A stretch of 64,000 nt of DNA from Cognataquiflexum nitidum (lineage in GTDB: Bacteria > Bacteroidota > Bacteroidia > Cytophagales > Cyclobacteriaceae). The translations under genes were made by a program, and so were the position numbers. The notes below the pieces were generated by a model that was not told where the DNA came from, ran no database searches, and saw only the letters and a list, made by a program, of their open reading frames with translations. Position 1 is the stretch's first letter, and every line of letters starts with the position of its first letter. Positions 51,028 through 61,104 of the stretch are shown piece by piece. The stretch spans positions 1 through 64,000 of the forward strand of contig NZ_JAKZAM010000022.1 of the NCBI RefSeq assembly GCF_022538055.1, read 5' to 3'.

Positions 51028-52134
51028 ATGAAAGAAAACAAATCCATAATTTTTATCCTATTGACCTTCCTGCTGATTCCGATCGTGATTTCATGTGAAT
51101 CAGAAACCAAAGGGGATGCTAAGATTATAAAGGTGGATGTGGATGCCGCTAAAAAGGGAAAAATATCAGATCATTTCGAATCCATTGAATACATCCTTTT
51201 GGAATATCCGGACAGTCTTCCGATTGTTGGTCCCTATAAAATGATATTGACCGATGATCGAATTTTGGTCGAAAGCAGGGAAACCGCTGCGGTTTTTGTT
51301 TTTGACAGGAAAGGAAATCTTCAAAATGTAATCCGGGATTACGGTGATGGTCCAGGCCAATTCCGGTTGATCGATGATATGTTTCTGGAGGGCGATTTGG
51401 TTCGGATCCATTGTAACTATTTGCAAAAACACCTGATTTTCAATGTTAATGGAATATTGATTGAGGAGGGAAAATTGAAGGAAATGGCTGATAGGAGTTT
51501 TATAGGAAAAGAATTCATTCTCTATCAATTTCAAGAAGGGTATGGTCCTGAAAAGAATACGATTGTAAGTATTAAGGATAATGTGATACAAGGATTTGTC
51601 CCAATCAACAAAGATTTAGAGTATTTCAATCGTTATAATAGTCTCCATGGATTTCAATATGATCCACACCGGGATTCTTTTTTTATCACAAATTTGCTAA
51701 ATTATGAAATCCCCGTTTTTGATGGCAAGGGCAATTTGAAACAAAAACTTGAATTCGACTTTGGCAAAAACAACTATGATATCAATAAAAGGAAAGAGTT
51801 TCCAGAAAATCCTCGTAAGGTAAATACTTATGCTATGGAAAATAATATTATCCAGCATATCAACTCATTTTTCCCATTTAAGAATAAGATTTTTATTCAC
51901 TTTTTTTCAGGCATCAGAAATTCCCACTTCCTGTTTTTGGATGACAACTTTGATGTCATCTATCATGTCGATGAACTTGAAAATGATTTTGATGGAATGA
52001 AGCTTAAAATGTGGTCTTGGGCCTATTCAGAAAATGAGATCGTTTATGCCTTGGATTCTAAGCAGTTTTATAACGATTACGTCGAAACCTTCAATGATAA
52101 GAAAGTCACAGTAAAAAAAAGGCGATATTCATGA
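51028..52134 (+). CDS. 6-bladed beta-propeller lipoprotein
   Basis: A 368-residue exported protein. The N-terminal hydrophobic segment ends IVISC, a probable lipobox. The body has the 6-bladed propeller pattern common in Bacteroidota, such as SIEYILLEYPDSLPI..., FVFDRKGNLQNVI and GDGPGQF, with blade-like repeats thereafter. No function is known; such proteins often lie in polysaccharide or carbohydrate loci, and the GT4/epimerase/rfbB genes follow, though 172 bp away. Confidence 0.8.
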   Translation: MKENKSIIFILLTFLLIPIVISCESETKGDAKIIKVDVDAAKKGKISDHFESIEYILLEYPDSLPIVGPYKMILTDDRILVESRETAAVFVFDRKGNLQNVIRDYGDGPGQFRLIDDMFLEGDLVRIHCNYLQKHLIFNVNGILIEEGKLKEMADRSFIGKEFILYQFQEGYGPEKNTIVSIKDNVIQGFVPINKDLEYFNRYNSLHGFQYDPHRDSFFITNLLNYEIPVFDGKGNLKQKLEFDFGKNNYDINKRKEFPENPRKVNTYAMENNIIQHINSFFPFKNKIFIHFFSGIRNSHFLFLDDNFDVIYHVDELENDFDGMKLKMWSWAYSENEIVYALDSKQFYNDYVETFNDKKVTVKKRRYS

Positions 52135-52306
52135 TTTTTTCAGGAACAATAAAGAAAAACTGAAAGAAGAAAAGCATGTATTGGTTGCTCTCAAAGTCAA
52201 AGAATAACCAGGAGAAATGGAATTAATCCTTTTGACTTTTTTGGGATTTTTTCCATTCCCAAAGCAATAAAAAGTTATCTTTGGCATTTTAAACGCAAAA
52301 AACTGA

Positions 52307-53470
52307 ATGTCAAAAATCATCCGAATCACCACAGTACCCATTTCATTAAAGCTTTTACTTTCAGGACAAATGAAGTTCATGAAGGATGCCGGATGGGAGG
52401 TATTGATGGTCAGTGCTGATGGCAAAGAAATAAATGAGGTTGTCAAAAAGGAAGGATGCGAGCATGTTATGATTCCTTTCACCCGAAAAATAACCCCCTT
52501 TCATGACCTAGCCTGCTTGTGGCAGCTATATAACCTTATCAAAAGAGAAAAGCCTGATATTGTCCATACCCATACTCCAAAAGCAGGGTTGTTGGGAATG
52601 TTGGCAGCTAAAATGGCCGGGGTCAAAACTAGGATTCATACCGTGGCCGGCTTGCCATATATGGTGGCCGAAAAGCAGAAAAAGAGCCTTCTTGTCAATA
52701 TCGAAAAGCTCACCTACTCATGGGCTACCCAAGTATGGCCCAATTCGCCTTCCTTAAAAAAATTCATTGTCGAGGAAGAATTGGTTGGACAGGAAAAATT
52801 GAAAGTAATTGGTTTTGGTTCATCCAACGGTGTAGACTTGAATACTTTTAACCGGGGTGCATTGAAGGAAAACCACCTTGTAGCAGCGACCATGAGAATC
52901 ATGCCGGGAGACAATGATTACATTATCCTTGCTGTTGGAAGGCTGGTGAAGGACAAGGGCATAGAGGAACTGGTCTCTGCATTTTTGGATTCGAAAATTT
53001 CCGAAAGGTCAAAATTGGTGTTGCTCGGATCCTTCGAACAGGAACTCAACCCAATCGATGGAGAAATAGTCCGAAAGATCAAAGATCATCCAAGGATTGT
53101 GCAGATAGAATGGACAGATCACGTCGCGCATTATCTTGCTTTGGCTGATGTATTGGTTCACCCTTCACACCGGGAAGGGTTTCCCAATGTGCTTTTGGAA
53201 GCCGGGGCCATGCAGGTTCCGATTATTTGTTCGGACATCATCGGAAATACAGACATCGTGACCAACAAAAAAACTGGACTTGTTTTTCCTGTCAAAAACA
53301 AGGAGTTTCTAAAAGATGCCTTGGAATTTGGGTATGTCAAGAGGGATTTTATGCAGGAATTGGCAGATAATCTGTACGTTGAGGTGAAGGAAAGGTACCA
53401 ACGAAAAAGAATGCACGAATTGATTTTGGAAGAATATAACAAAGCTCTCCGTTCTATATCGGAAAATTAA
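52307..53470 (+). CDS. Family 4 glycosyltransferase
   Basis: A 387-residue glycosyltransferase of the GT-B fold. The N-terminal acceptor domain shows LSGQMKFMKDAGWEV and DIVHTHTPKAGLLGMLAAKMAG. The C-terminal donor domain shows VGRLVKDKGIEELV and the EX7E motif in HREGFPNVLLEAGAM near 288-302. It probably adds a sugar to a lipid-linked or exopolysaccharide precursor. It lies 96 bp before the UDP-glucuronate epimerase-like gene and rfbB. A TATCTTTG box at 52276-52283 could be its -7 element, but a matching upstream box was not found. Confidence 0.85.
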   Translation: MSKIIRITTVPISLKLLLSGQMKFMKDAGWEVLMVSADGKEINEVVKKEGCEHVMIPFTRKITPFHDLACLWQLYNLIKREKPDIVHTHTPKAGLLGMLAAKMAGVKTRIHTVAGLPYMVAEKQKKSLLVNIEKLTYSWATQVWPNSPSLKKFIVEEELVGQEKLKVIGFGSSNGVDLNTFNRGALKENHLVAATMRIMPGDNDYIILAVGRLVKDKGIEELVSAFLDSKISERSKLVLLGSFEQELNPIDGEIVRKIKDHPRIVQIEWTDHVAHYLALADVLVHPSHREGFPNVLLEAGAMQVPIICSDIIGNTDIVTNKKTGLVFPVKNKEFLKDALEFGYVKRDFMQELADNLYVEVKERYQRKRMHELILEEYNKALRSISEN

Positions 53471-53566
53471 TTGCCGTACATAACAAAATCCTTAAAAATA
53501 AGGACGATTTAGGTCAAATATTTTAAATTTTATTCGTTTTTTAGCAAATAATTTAAGCAAAAGAAA

Positions 53567-54619
53567 ATGAAATATCTTGTTACAGGTACAGCAGGTTTTA
53601 TCGGCTTTCATGTCGCATTGTATCTTCTCAATAGGGGAGAATCTGTGGTCGGGGTTGATAATATCAATGATTATTATAATGTCAACCTCAAGTACCAAAG
53701 GCTTGCTGAATGTGGGATCCTACGTGAAAGTATTTCAGAAAATAAAAAAACCAATTCTATTAAATATCCTTCTTATTCATTTTACAAGATGGATCTATCG
53801 GATAAGACCGTTTTAATGGATATTTTTGAAAATGAAAAAATTGATGTTGTCATCAATCTTGCTGCCCAAGCGGGAGTAAGGTATTCATTGACAAATCCTG
53901 ATGCCTATATCACAGCCAACATTCAGTCTTTTTTGAATATTCTTGAAGCCTGCAGGTCGTATCCTGTCAAACATTTGGTTTATGCCTCTTCCAGTTCGGT
54001 ATATGGAGCCAATACCAAAATGCCTTTTTCAACTTCTGACAACATCGACCATCCTGTAAGTCTCTATGCCGCTACCAAAAAATCAAATGAATTGATGGCA
54101 CATACCTACAGCCATTTGTTCAATATCCCGACTACTGGACTAAGGTTCTTCACTGTCTATGGACCTTGGGGCAGACCGGATATGGCTTTGTTTTTGTTTA
54201 TCGAGGCAATCGAAAAAGGTGAAGCAATCCAGGTTTTTAACCATGGGAAAATGAAAAGGGACTTCACTTACATAGATGATATAGTAGAGGGCATCATCAG
54301 AGTAGCTGATAGACCTGCCAAGCCAAATCCTGCATGGACAGGCCAAGACCCGGATCCGGGATCTTCTTATGCCCCTTTCAAAGTGTATAATATCGGCAAT
54401 TCCCAACCTGTGGAATTGATGGATTATATCGCTGCCCTTGAAAAAGCAATGGGTAAGGAAGCTATCAAAAACATGTTGCCTTTGCAGCCCGGAGATGTGC
54501 CTTCCACTTATGCGGATGTTACTGATCTTAAAAGAGATACAGGGTATCAACCCCAAACCTCAGTGGAAGAGGGCGTTGCTAAATTTGTGGCTTGGTATAA
54601 GGAATCCTACAGAAAATAA
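53567..54619 (+). CDS. NAD-dependent epimerase, UDP-glucuronate 4-epimerase-like
   Basis: Extended SDR of 350 residues. The NAD loop is VTGTAGFIG at 5-13, the following residues VDNINDYYNVNLK match the UDP-GlcA epimerase group, and SSSSVYG with YAATKKSNE near 158-166 supplies the catalytic serine-tyrosine-lysine triad. RFFTVYGPWGRPDMA is also typical. Its likely product is UDP-galacturonate for polysaccharide synthesis. It lies 84 bp before rfbB, in one short sugar-nucleotide cluster. Confidence 0.87.
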   Translation: MKYLVTGTAGFIGFHVALYLLNRGESVVGVDNINDYYNVNLKYQRLAECGILRESISENKKTNSIKYPSYSFYKMDLSDKTVLMDIFENEKIDVVINLAAQAGVRYSLTNPDAYITANIQSFLNILEACRSYPVKHLVYASSSSVYGANTKMPFSTSDNIDHPVSLYAATKKSNELMAHTYSHLFNIPTTGLRFFTVYGPWGRPDMALFLFIEAIEKGEAIQVFNHGKMKRDFTYIDDIVEGIIRVADRPAKPNPAWTGQDPDPGSSYAPFKVYNIGNSQPVELMDYIAALEKAMGKEAIKNMLPLQPGDVPSTYADVTDLKRDTGYQPQTSVEEGVAKFVAWYKESYRK

Positions 54620-54703
54620 CCGGAACCAAAATTTCATTCCAAAAACGAACTTGGTGGATTTTAATTTATTCATCCAATTTCTCAATCTTTCTAATTCGCA
54701 ATT

Positions 54704-55753
54704 ATGAAAAAGAATATCCTCATCACAGGTGGCGCGGGATTCATTGGCTGTCATGTCGTACAGCTTTTTGTGCAGAAATATCCCCATTACCATATTATCA
54801 ATCTGGATTGTCTGACTTATGCCGGTAATCTTGAGAATCTCAGCGAGATTGAAAATGCCAAAAATTATACTTTTGAGAAAGTGAATATTTTGGATGTAGA
54901 GGCTTTGACTTCTGTTTTTGAAAAACATCAAATTACAGATGTGATCCATTTGGCAGCAGAATCCCACGTGGATAGGTCTATTACCGATCCTTTGGCTTTT
55001 GTCAAAACAAATATCATCGGCACCGTCAATCTTCTGAATGTCGCCAAGTCATATTGGAAAGATCTGGAAAACCACCTTTTCTACCATGTCTCTACAGATG
55101 AGGTTTATGGTTCATTGGATCATGGAGGATTTTTTACAGAAACCACTCCTTACGATCCGCAATCTCCCTATTCAGCTTCAAAAGCTGCCTCAGATCATTT
55201 TGTAAGGGCTTACAGCAATACTTATAAATTAAAAACAGTAATTTCTAATTGTTCCAATAATTACGGACCAAACCAATTTCCTGAAAAGCTGATTCCGCTT
55301 TGTATCAATAATATAAAAAATAACCGACCGCTTCCAGTTTATGGAAAAGGTGAAAACATCAGGGATTGGTTGTATGTCGTGGACCACGCAAGAGCCATTG
55401 ACATGGTGTTTCACAAAGGAAAAAGCGGGGAGACATATAATATTGGAGGATTCAATGAATGGATGAATATTGACATTGTGAAGCTCCTCTGCCAAAAGAT
55501 GGATGAAAAGCTAGGAAGGGAAATAGGAACATCCCAAAAACTGATCACCTATGTCAAAGACCGGGCAGGACATGACCTAAGGTATGCCATAGATGCTTCC
55601 AAAATTCAGAAAGAACTAGGATGGGAGCCAAGTCTTCAGTTTGAGGAAGGAATCACCAAAACCATTGATTGGTATTTGGAGAATGAAATTTGGCTTGATA
55701 ATGTGACTTCGGGGAATTACCAAAAATATTATCAGGACCATTATGGCAAATGA
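54704..55753 (+). CDS. rfbB: dTDP-glucose 4,6-dehydratase
   Basis: Second step of dTDP-rhamnose and related sugar synthesis. The 349-residue extended SDR has GGAGFIG near 8-14, HLAAESHVDRSI, STDEVYGS (catalytic Asp-Glu) near 133-140, YSASKAASDHFV with the YxxxK pair, and NYGPNQFPEKLIP. rfbA, rfbC and rfbD are not in the window, so the enzyme draws on dTDP-glucose made elsewhere. A bidirectional terminator lies 17 bp after the stop. Confidence 0.94.
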   Translation: MKKNILITGGAGFIGCHVVQLFVQKYPHYHIINLDCLTYAGNLENLSEIENAKNYTFEKVNILDVEALTSVFEKHQITDVIHLAAESHVDRSITDPLAFVKTNIIGTVNLLNVAKSYWKDLENHLFYHVSTDEVYGSLDHGGFFTETTPYDPQSPYSASKAASDHFVRAYSNTYKLKTVISNCSNNYGPNQFPEKLIPLCINNIKNNRPLPVYGKGENIRDWLYVVDHARAIDMVFHKGKSGETYNIGGFNEWMNIDIVKLLCQKMDEKLGREIGTSQKLITYVKDRAGHDLRYAIDASKIQKELGWEPSLQFEEGITKTIDWYLENEIWLDNVTSGNYQKYYQDHYGK

Positions 55754-55770
55754 TTTTCCCATTTGACGAT

Positions 55771-55812
55771 AAACGAAAAACACCCGACCAAATGGCCGGG
55801 TGTTTTTCGTTT
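55771..55812. terminator. Bidirectional terminator between rfbB and the sortilin-like gene
   Basis: The stem AAACGAAAAACACCCG (55771-55786) pairs with CGGGTGTTTTTCGTTT (55797-55812), with an internal CC/GG pair (one mismatch) and a small AAAT loop. A-runs on one side and T-runs on the other suit both directions. It sits between the convergent genes ending at 55753 and 55829. Confidence 0.85.
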
Positions 55813-55828
55813 TAGAGATAAGTTGCAA

Positions 55829-58800
55829 TTATTTTACCTCTGCTTTTTCTATTTCCTTGAAGATATCAATCTGAGTGGCTTTTGCTTTTTCCTCAAATTG
55901 TTTCCAATCATTTTCGAAGAAATCAGTCCAGACTTTCATCGCAGATTCTGCACTTTCTTTTGCCTGTTGCAATAACCTCATTTCAGTTGGTCCAGGTGCG
56001 GAGTTTGAAGAATTGGCATAACTTCTTGGAGCAAAAAGTCTAGTCATGGTGCTTGGATAAAGGTTTCTTACAATTCCCTGACCTTCTCTTGTTGGTCCGT
56101 AGAATGCCTCTCTAGTCGTATCCACTTTTTTCTTGGTTTCATTGGCTAGTTTGACGAGTTCTTTGACAGGTTCCGAGTCCACATCTTTGGCATAGGCCAA
56201 AAGTTTGTCTATGGTCTTTTTGGCATCATCAAGTTGTCTCGTAGCTTTCATAACCTCCCCGGATAAGGCCTCCGTTTGCTTTATAAATTCTTCTCTTGCT
56301 TTGAGATCAGCAAGGTTTGCTTGAATTCTTGGATCAGAATAAACCATGATAGAGGTTTCTGCTGTGTTTTCTCCATATTTGAATACCACCTTATATTTAC
56401 CCGGAAGTGCATCGCCTCCGCTTGCCTCATAGAATCCGCGTGATCTTGCACTTTGGCCACCGCCACCTCCTCCAAACGAAGGGGTTTCTACGGATGACTT
56501 TCTGTCAAGATTCCAGGTAAACTTATTTACCCCCTGAGTTGGAAGCCTCTTGATGGTTCTGATCTGTTCTCCTTGTTCATTGAAAATGGAAACTACTACC
56601 GAATCCAGTTTTTCTTTACCCGGATCATTGAGTATAAAACTCAAACTTCCTCCAAAATCCCTGTTTTCGGCTGCGTATTTACCGCTTGCAGGAAACCTTT
56701 CTCCATGGGGCTGATGGATTTTCGCCTGATAAGCATCAGGGGCAGGGACAGCTGTTAACTTTTCAACAGGAGTTTTACCTGCATTCTTTGCAAAGATTCT
56801 CAAGGGCCTGATGTCGTCAAGTACATAAATTGATCGGCCAAATGTTCCGATTACCAAGTCTGCTTCTCTTTCCTGTATGACCATGTCATAAGTAGAAACA
56901 GCATTTGGATAGCCATGTCTCCATTGGTTCCATGTTTTGGCATTGTCAAAACTCACATAAAGACCGTATTCGGTACCCAAGAAAACCAGATTCGGTTCTG
57001 CTGGATCCTGTACGATAGAAAGTGCATAACCCCATACTTTACTGTCATCAGCAATCCTTTCATATGATCCACCATAGTTTTTGGTCCTGTAGGCATATGC
57101 GGAGAAGTCATTGTTTCGGTAGTTATTCGCAATGATCCAAGCTTCACCTGCATCATATTTGGATGCTTGGATCTGAGGGATCCAACTTGCTTTTGGAAGT
57201 CCGGTCAGCTTGGCTGCAATATTGGTCCAGGTTTTTCCGCCATCTTTGGTTACCTGTACATTACCGTCATCAGTACCCACCCATATTACATTTGGGTCTA
57301 CAGGACTAGGTGCGATGGCGATAATGGTTGTGTGGTTTTCGGCCCCGGTGACATCAAATGTCAAACCCCCTGTTTCTTGTTGTTTCTGTTTTTCGGGATC
57401 ATTGGTAGTCAAATCAGGGGAAATTACTTCCCAGGTTTCACCTCTGTCCGTACTTTTGTGCAAAAACTGACTACCATAATAAACCGTGGTGTTGCTATGG
57501 GGATCCTGAGCAATTGCAGCATTCCAGTTGAATCTTAAGAAGACATCTTTATCAGGATGGGTCGGTCTGACGATTCTTTTGTGCCCGGTTTCTTTGTCAT
57601 ATCGGGCGACGTTTCCTCCCTGAGACATGGCATAGCCATATCGGGAATCAGCCGGGTCAGGTACTACATCAAATCCATCACCAAACATGATTTCTTGCCA
57701 GTAGGTGTTTCTGATGCCGTCTTGTCTCCAGACGTAAGCAGGGCCAACCCAGCTTCCATTATCCTGAAGACCACCGTAAATATTGTAAGGAATCTCATTG
57801 TCCACATTGATATGGTACCATTGTCCTACAGGGATGTTTTCAGCAAAATACCAAGTCTTGCCTCCATCTCGCGTGATGTTCAATCCTCCGTCATTTCCAT
57901 TAATAATCAATTTTGGGTCATTGGGATTGATATACCATGCATGGTGATCTGGATGAACACCTTCATAGGATAACAATTGTGAAAATGAACGTCCTCCATC
58001 CTCACTCATACCTACTCTTGAATAAAGTGTATACAGACGGTCAGCATTTTTTGGGTCTGCGTAGATCTCAAAATAATAAAATGGCCTGTCTCCAATTTCT
58101 GCTTTGTCATTGACCATCTTGAAATTACCACCACCATCTTCGGAGACGTACAATGCATTTTTGGAAGACTCGATCAAAGCATAAACCTTTTGACTGTTTG
58201 CTTTGGATATGGCCAATCCCATCCTTCCAAGATCACCTTTTGGCAAACCGTTTTTGTCATCAAGTTTTTTCCATGTTTCTCCTCCGTCGATGGTGACATG
58301 AAGTCCCGAAGAAGGACCTCCTGATTTAAAAAACCAAGGATATCTTCTGTGTTCCCACATATTGACAAAAATCTTGTTAGGATTATTGGGGTCCATGATC
58401 ATTTCCCCTACACCCGTTTTGGTATCGATGTAAAGGATTTTTTTCCAGGTTTTTCCTCCATCAGTGGTTTTGTATAAGCCACGGTCCTCTTGCTCTCCCC
58501 ATGGGGAACCGATTGCACCGACATAGACTGTATTGGGGTCATCAGGGTGTACAATTATCCTGTGGATGGCCTTGGTTTTTTCCAATCCCATTGATTGCCA
58601 AGTCTGACCTGCATCCATGGATCTATATACACCGAGACCCATGTTGAGTGAGTTTCTAGGATTTCCTTCACCTGTACCTACCCAAATTATATTAGGATTT
58701 TTTTGATAAATGGATATTGCGCCGATTGAGTGTACTTTTTCTTCATCAAAAATCGGAGTCCAAGTGATTCCTCCCGATGTTGATTTCCATAAGCCTCCTG

Positions 58801-59014
58801 ATGCTGAACCTGCATAAATAACTTGTGGATTATCATGAATAGCATCTATTGCAGTAATCCTACCGCTCATGGCAGCCGGTCCCACACTTCTTGCTTTCAT
58901 GGATTTGAATTGATCCATGTCAACTTTCTGTGCAAACAATGCTGATGTTGGGGCAAACATAAACAGCATTAACAAGCAGCGTAAGCTCATTTGGGTAAGT
59001 ATTCTTTTTTTCAT
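55829..59014 (-). CDS. Large exported sortilin/VPS10-like beta-propeller protein
   Basis: A 1061-residue secreted protein with a signal peptide (about 1-28, ending ALFAQ). The first 750 residues contain many BNR/Asp-box units of the form S-x-D-x-G-x-T-W (for example GLYKTTDGGKTWKK, TTDGGKTW, VTKDGGKTWTN), as in sortilin-like 10-bladed propellers. The remaining residues hold a beta-sandwich-like stretch and then a helical C-terminal region (about 915-1060). Such proteins are common in Cytophagales. Enzymatic activity is not evident, and annotations as 'glycosyl hydrolase' should be treated with caution. It is transcribed alone. Confidence 0.85.
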   Translation of the reverse strand: MKKRILTQMSLRCLLMLFMFAPTSALFAQKVDMDQFKSMKARSVGPAAMSGRITAIDAIHDNPQVIYAGSASGGLWKSTSGGITWTPIFDEEKVHSIGAISIYQKNPNIIWVGTGEGNPRNSLNMGLGVYRSMDAGQTWQSMGLEKTKAIHRIIVHPDDPNTVYVGAIGSPWGEQEDRGLYKTTDGGKTWKKILYIDTKTGVGEMIMDPNNPNKIFVNMWEHRRYPWFFKSGGPSSGLHVTIDGGETWKKLDDKNGLPKGDLGRMGLAISKANSQKVYALIESSKNALYVSEDGGGNFKMVNDKAEIGDRPFYYFEIYADPKNADRLYTLYSRVGMSEDGGRSFSQLLSYEGVHPDHHAWYINPNDPKLIINGNDGGLNITRDGGKTWYFAENIPVGQWYHINVDNEIPYNIYGGLQDNGSWVGPAYVWRQDGIRNTYWQEIMFGDGFDVVPDPADSRYGYAMSQGGNVARYDKETGHKRIVRPTHPDKDVFLRFNWNAAIAQDPHSNTTVYYGSQFLHKSTDRGETWEVISPDLTTNDPEKQKQQETGGLTFDVTGAENHTTIIAIAPSPVDPNVIWVGTDDGNVQVTKDGGKTWTNIAAKLTGLPKASWIPQIQASKYDAGEAWIIANNYRNNDFSAYAYRTKNYGGSYERIADDSKVWGYALSIVQDPAEPNLVFLGTEYGLYVSFDNAKTWNQWRHGYPNAVSTYDMVIQEREADLVIGTFGRSIYVLDDIRPLRIFAKNAGKTPVEKLTAVPAPDAYQAKIHQPHGERFPASGKYAAENRDFGGSLSFILNDPGKEKLDSVVVSIFNEQGEQIRTIKRLPTQGVNKFTWNLDRKSSVETPSFGGGGGGQSARSRGFYEASGGDALPGKYKVVFKYGENTAETSIMVYSDPRIQANLADLKAREEFIKQTEALSGEVMKATRQLDDAKKTIDKLLAYAKDVDSEPVKELVKLANETKKKVDTTREAFYGPTREGQGIVRNLYPSTMTRLFAPRSYANSSNSAPGPTEMRLLQQAKESAESAMKVWTDFFENDWKQFEEKAKATQIDIFKEIEKAEVK

Positions 59015-59388
59015 AAGGACATATTTTGTTTTCTATGATATTAAATAAATCCAAATCATTCATCAAAAATATTCTTTTGATACAAGGGGGTTAATGGTTT
59101 GATGGATGGAGTATTGATTTTTCCGACACCAAAATAAAAATCAAAGAATACCTATAGCAATCGATCAGCTTTTGAATAGGTTATCTCCTATGATAGGATT
59201 AAAAATCAATTTTCAAAACTGAGGGGGAAAGATTCCCCTTTCTTATTTTTTTAGCATTTATTCTTATAATAAACCTAAGATTAACCGTTGATAAATAGGT
59301 GGAAAGAATGTCCGGCGCAAGTGTAAGTTTCCTTGCAAATGAAAAAATAAATCTGAACTTTGTACACAGATAGGTAGGTTACATATAC
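59015..59388. other. 374-bp intergenic region between divergent genes
   Basis: AT-rich spacer between the sortilin-like gene (minus) and the LysM gene (plus). I see no ORF or hairpin terminator. A promoter-like pair for the LysM gene lies at 59333-59362. A TATTTTTG box on the minus strand near 59067 has no partner at a good distance. Confidence 0.5.
59333..59362 (+). promoter_or_regulatory. Possible promoter of the LysM operon
   Basis: TTG (59333-59335) is followed by 19 bp and GAACTTTG (59355-59362), one mismatch from TAnnTTTG. The box ends 26 bp before the ATG of the LysM gene. Confidence 0.4.
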
Positions 59389-60540
59389 ATGAAAAAGATT
59401 GCAATTTTAGGATTTTGGCTGGCTTTCGGGTTTCAGATCAATGCAAAAGAATTAGTATCCAGAGATTCAGTAGGGATAGAAAAGGTGGGAAATAAAACTT
59501 TTATCATCCACCAAGTTGAAGAGAAAGAAACGCTTTTTGGAATTTCAAGAAGATACCAAGTGGCTGTTAACGATATTATCGAAAATAATCCTCTGTTATC
59601 TGATGGAATTAAAATTGGACAACGGATCAAAGTTCCGTTTGTAGCCAAATCAACTTTACCATCGGGTTCCACACTCCACAAAGTGATCCCGGGAGAGACA
59701 ATGTTTTCGATTTCAAAAAAATATGGCGTATCTGTTAACGATATTCTAAGCTGGAACAATCTCCAAGGTGCAGACCTGAGTGTCGGACAATCTCTTATTA
59801 TCAAAGCTGTTGAGCCAAAGCCGGTTGCTGTGTCAACAGTAACCCCATCTGCCGGCCAACCTAAGGAGGAAAAAACATCTGTAGCAGTTTCTCCTCCTTC
59901 CGAAGCAAAAACTGTTTCTCAAGCAAAACCTGAAGTGATCAAAACACCTTCTGTGCCCAAAGAAGAGACGGGCATGTTAAAAACACTGCCTCCTTCAAGC
60001 CTTCCAGGTGATTGGATTACCCATACAGTTTCTCAAGGGGAGACACTATTTTCCATTTCCCAAAAGTACAATACAAACGTGAAGGATATCCAATCATGGA
60101 ATGGACTAGGATCAAATAGTATTTCAGTAGGTCAAAAACTCAAGGTAGGAAGAGAAGCCAATTCTAATGTTCCGGTGGTTACTTCTTCAGTACCTGTCAT
60201 CATCAATAATGAAAAAACAAATGCCACATTAAGTACGGCAAATGTACCAAGTGAAGAAGATGCGAGTACAGCATATAAAAACATAAAAGAAACAGGATTG
60301 GCAGAGGTGATTGAGGGTACTGCTAATCACAAAAAATACCTTGTCCTTCATAAAGATGCCCCCGTAGGAACAATAATGAGGGTCAGAAATGAAGAAAATG
60401 ACATTACTATTTTTGCTAGGGTAGTAGGCAAACTTCCCGACACCGGAGACAATAGCAGGCTTGTGGTAAAATTGTCCAAGGCAGCTTTCGATCAGCTTAG
60501 GGCAGTGAATCCAAGATTCCCGGTAGAAATTTCTTATTGA
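59389..60540 (+). CDS. Exported protein with three LysM domains and a C-terminal RlpA-like barrel
   Basis: A 383-residue secreted protein: signal peptide (about 1-19), LysM1 (38-84), LysM2 (96-140), a Pro/Ser/Thr/Lys-rich linker, LysM3 (about 213-257), another linker, and a C-terminal domain (about 300-383). That domain has a double-psi-like pattern (GLAEVIEG, KYLVLHKDAPVGTIMRVRNEEN, RVVGKLPDTGDNSRLVVKLSKAA) reminiscent of RlpA. LysM domains bind the GlcNAc-MurNAc backbone, so the protein should sit in the periplasm or cell wall. The RlpA acid residue is not clearly visible, so lytic activity is uncertain. It heads a three-gene unit. Confidence 0.83.
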   Translation: MKKIAILGFWLAFGFQINAKELVSRDSVGIEKVGNKTFIIHQVEEKETLFGISRRYQVAVNDIIENNPLLSDGIKIGQRIKVPFVAKSTLPSGSTLHKVIPGETMFSISKKYGVSVNDILSWNNLQGADLSVGQSLIIKAVEPKPVAVSTVTPSAGQPKEEKTSVAVSPPSEAKTVSQAKPEVIKTPSVPKEETGMLKTLPPSSLPGDWITHTVSQGETLFSISQKYNTNVKDIQSWNGLGSNSISVGQKLKVGREANSNVPVVTSSVPVIINNEKTNATLSTANVPSEEDASTAYKNIKETGLAEVIEGTANHKKYLVLHKDAPVGTIMRVRNEENDITIFARVVGKLPDTGDNSRLVVKLSKAAFDQLRAVNPRFPVEISY

Positions 60541-60548
60541 TTTTCCAA

Positions 60549-61103
60549 ATGAATAAAGGCCAACTGATATTTCATCACTTTTTCAGGTTTATCTGGAATA
60601 CCATATTTGTGTTGACTTATCCCATTTTAGCTACTTTTGGGTTATTGTTTGTCGGTGTTACCTACCTTTTTTCTTTGTTGTCCCGTCTCTTGGCAGGCCT
60701 AAAAAAAGGTAAAAAAACAGTGGTTGTCATAGACTCTGATTGGCTTCCCTTACCTCAAACAGAAGGTTTTTTGGAAGCCAAAATGTACAAACAAATCATG
60801 TTTGGCCCATCTTGCTTCCAATTAAGAAGAAATGATGGTGTTCCTTCGGTTTTGGAGGACCATTACTTTGGAAACAAGGTGAGGTTTATTGAGGAGGGGA
60901 TTTTGCTCGAAAAATGGAACAGTACTGATTCCAAGGAATTACCTGACTTTGATATTTGTCTTTACAATTCTGATATAGATAGTCTTACTTCTTTGACTAA
61001 TATTAAATGCTTTGATTGGCATCTTTCTGAAAAAGAAAACAAAAATCTTTGTTTCAAATGGTTTGATGGCATACAGGGCGGAGAGGTCAAAGTATCAATA
61101 TAG
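60549..61103 (+). CDS. Membrane-anchored protein of unknown function
   Basis: A 184-residue protein with two adjacent hydrophobic stretches near the N-terminus (about 10-30, 32-48), a basic KKGKKT turn, and a soluble domain with no motif I recognise. A TTG four codons upstream opens the frame; the ATG at 60549 is preferred. It lies 8 bp after the LysM gene and only 1 bp before the TIGR02757 gene, so all three are probably translated together. Confidence 0.7.
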   Translation: MNKGQLIFHHFFRFIWNTIFVLTYPILATFGLLFVGVTYLFSLLSRLLAGLKKGKKTVVVIDSDWLPLPQTEGFLEAKMYKQIMFGPSCFQLRRNDGVPSVLEDHYFGNKVRFIEEGILLEKWNSTDSKELPDFDICLYNSDIDSLTSLTNIKCFDWHLSEKENKNLCFKWFDGIQGGEVKVSI

Positions 61104-61104
61104 G

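Noticed and set aside
52276..52283. TATCTTTG as promoter of the family 4 glycosyltransferase gene
   Set aside because: The -7 box fits, but no TTTG or TTG lies 17-21 bp upstream, so only half of the signal is present.
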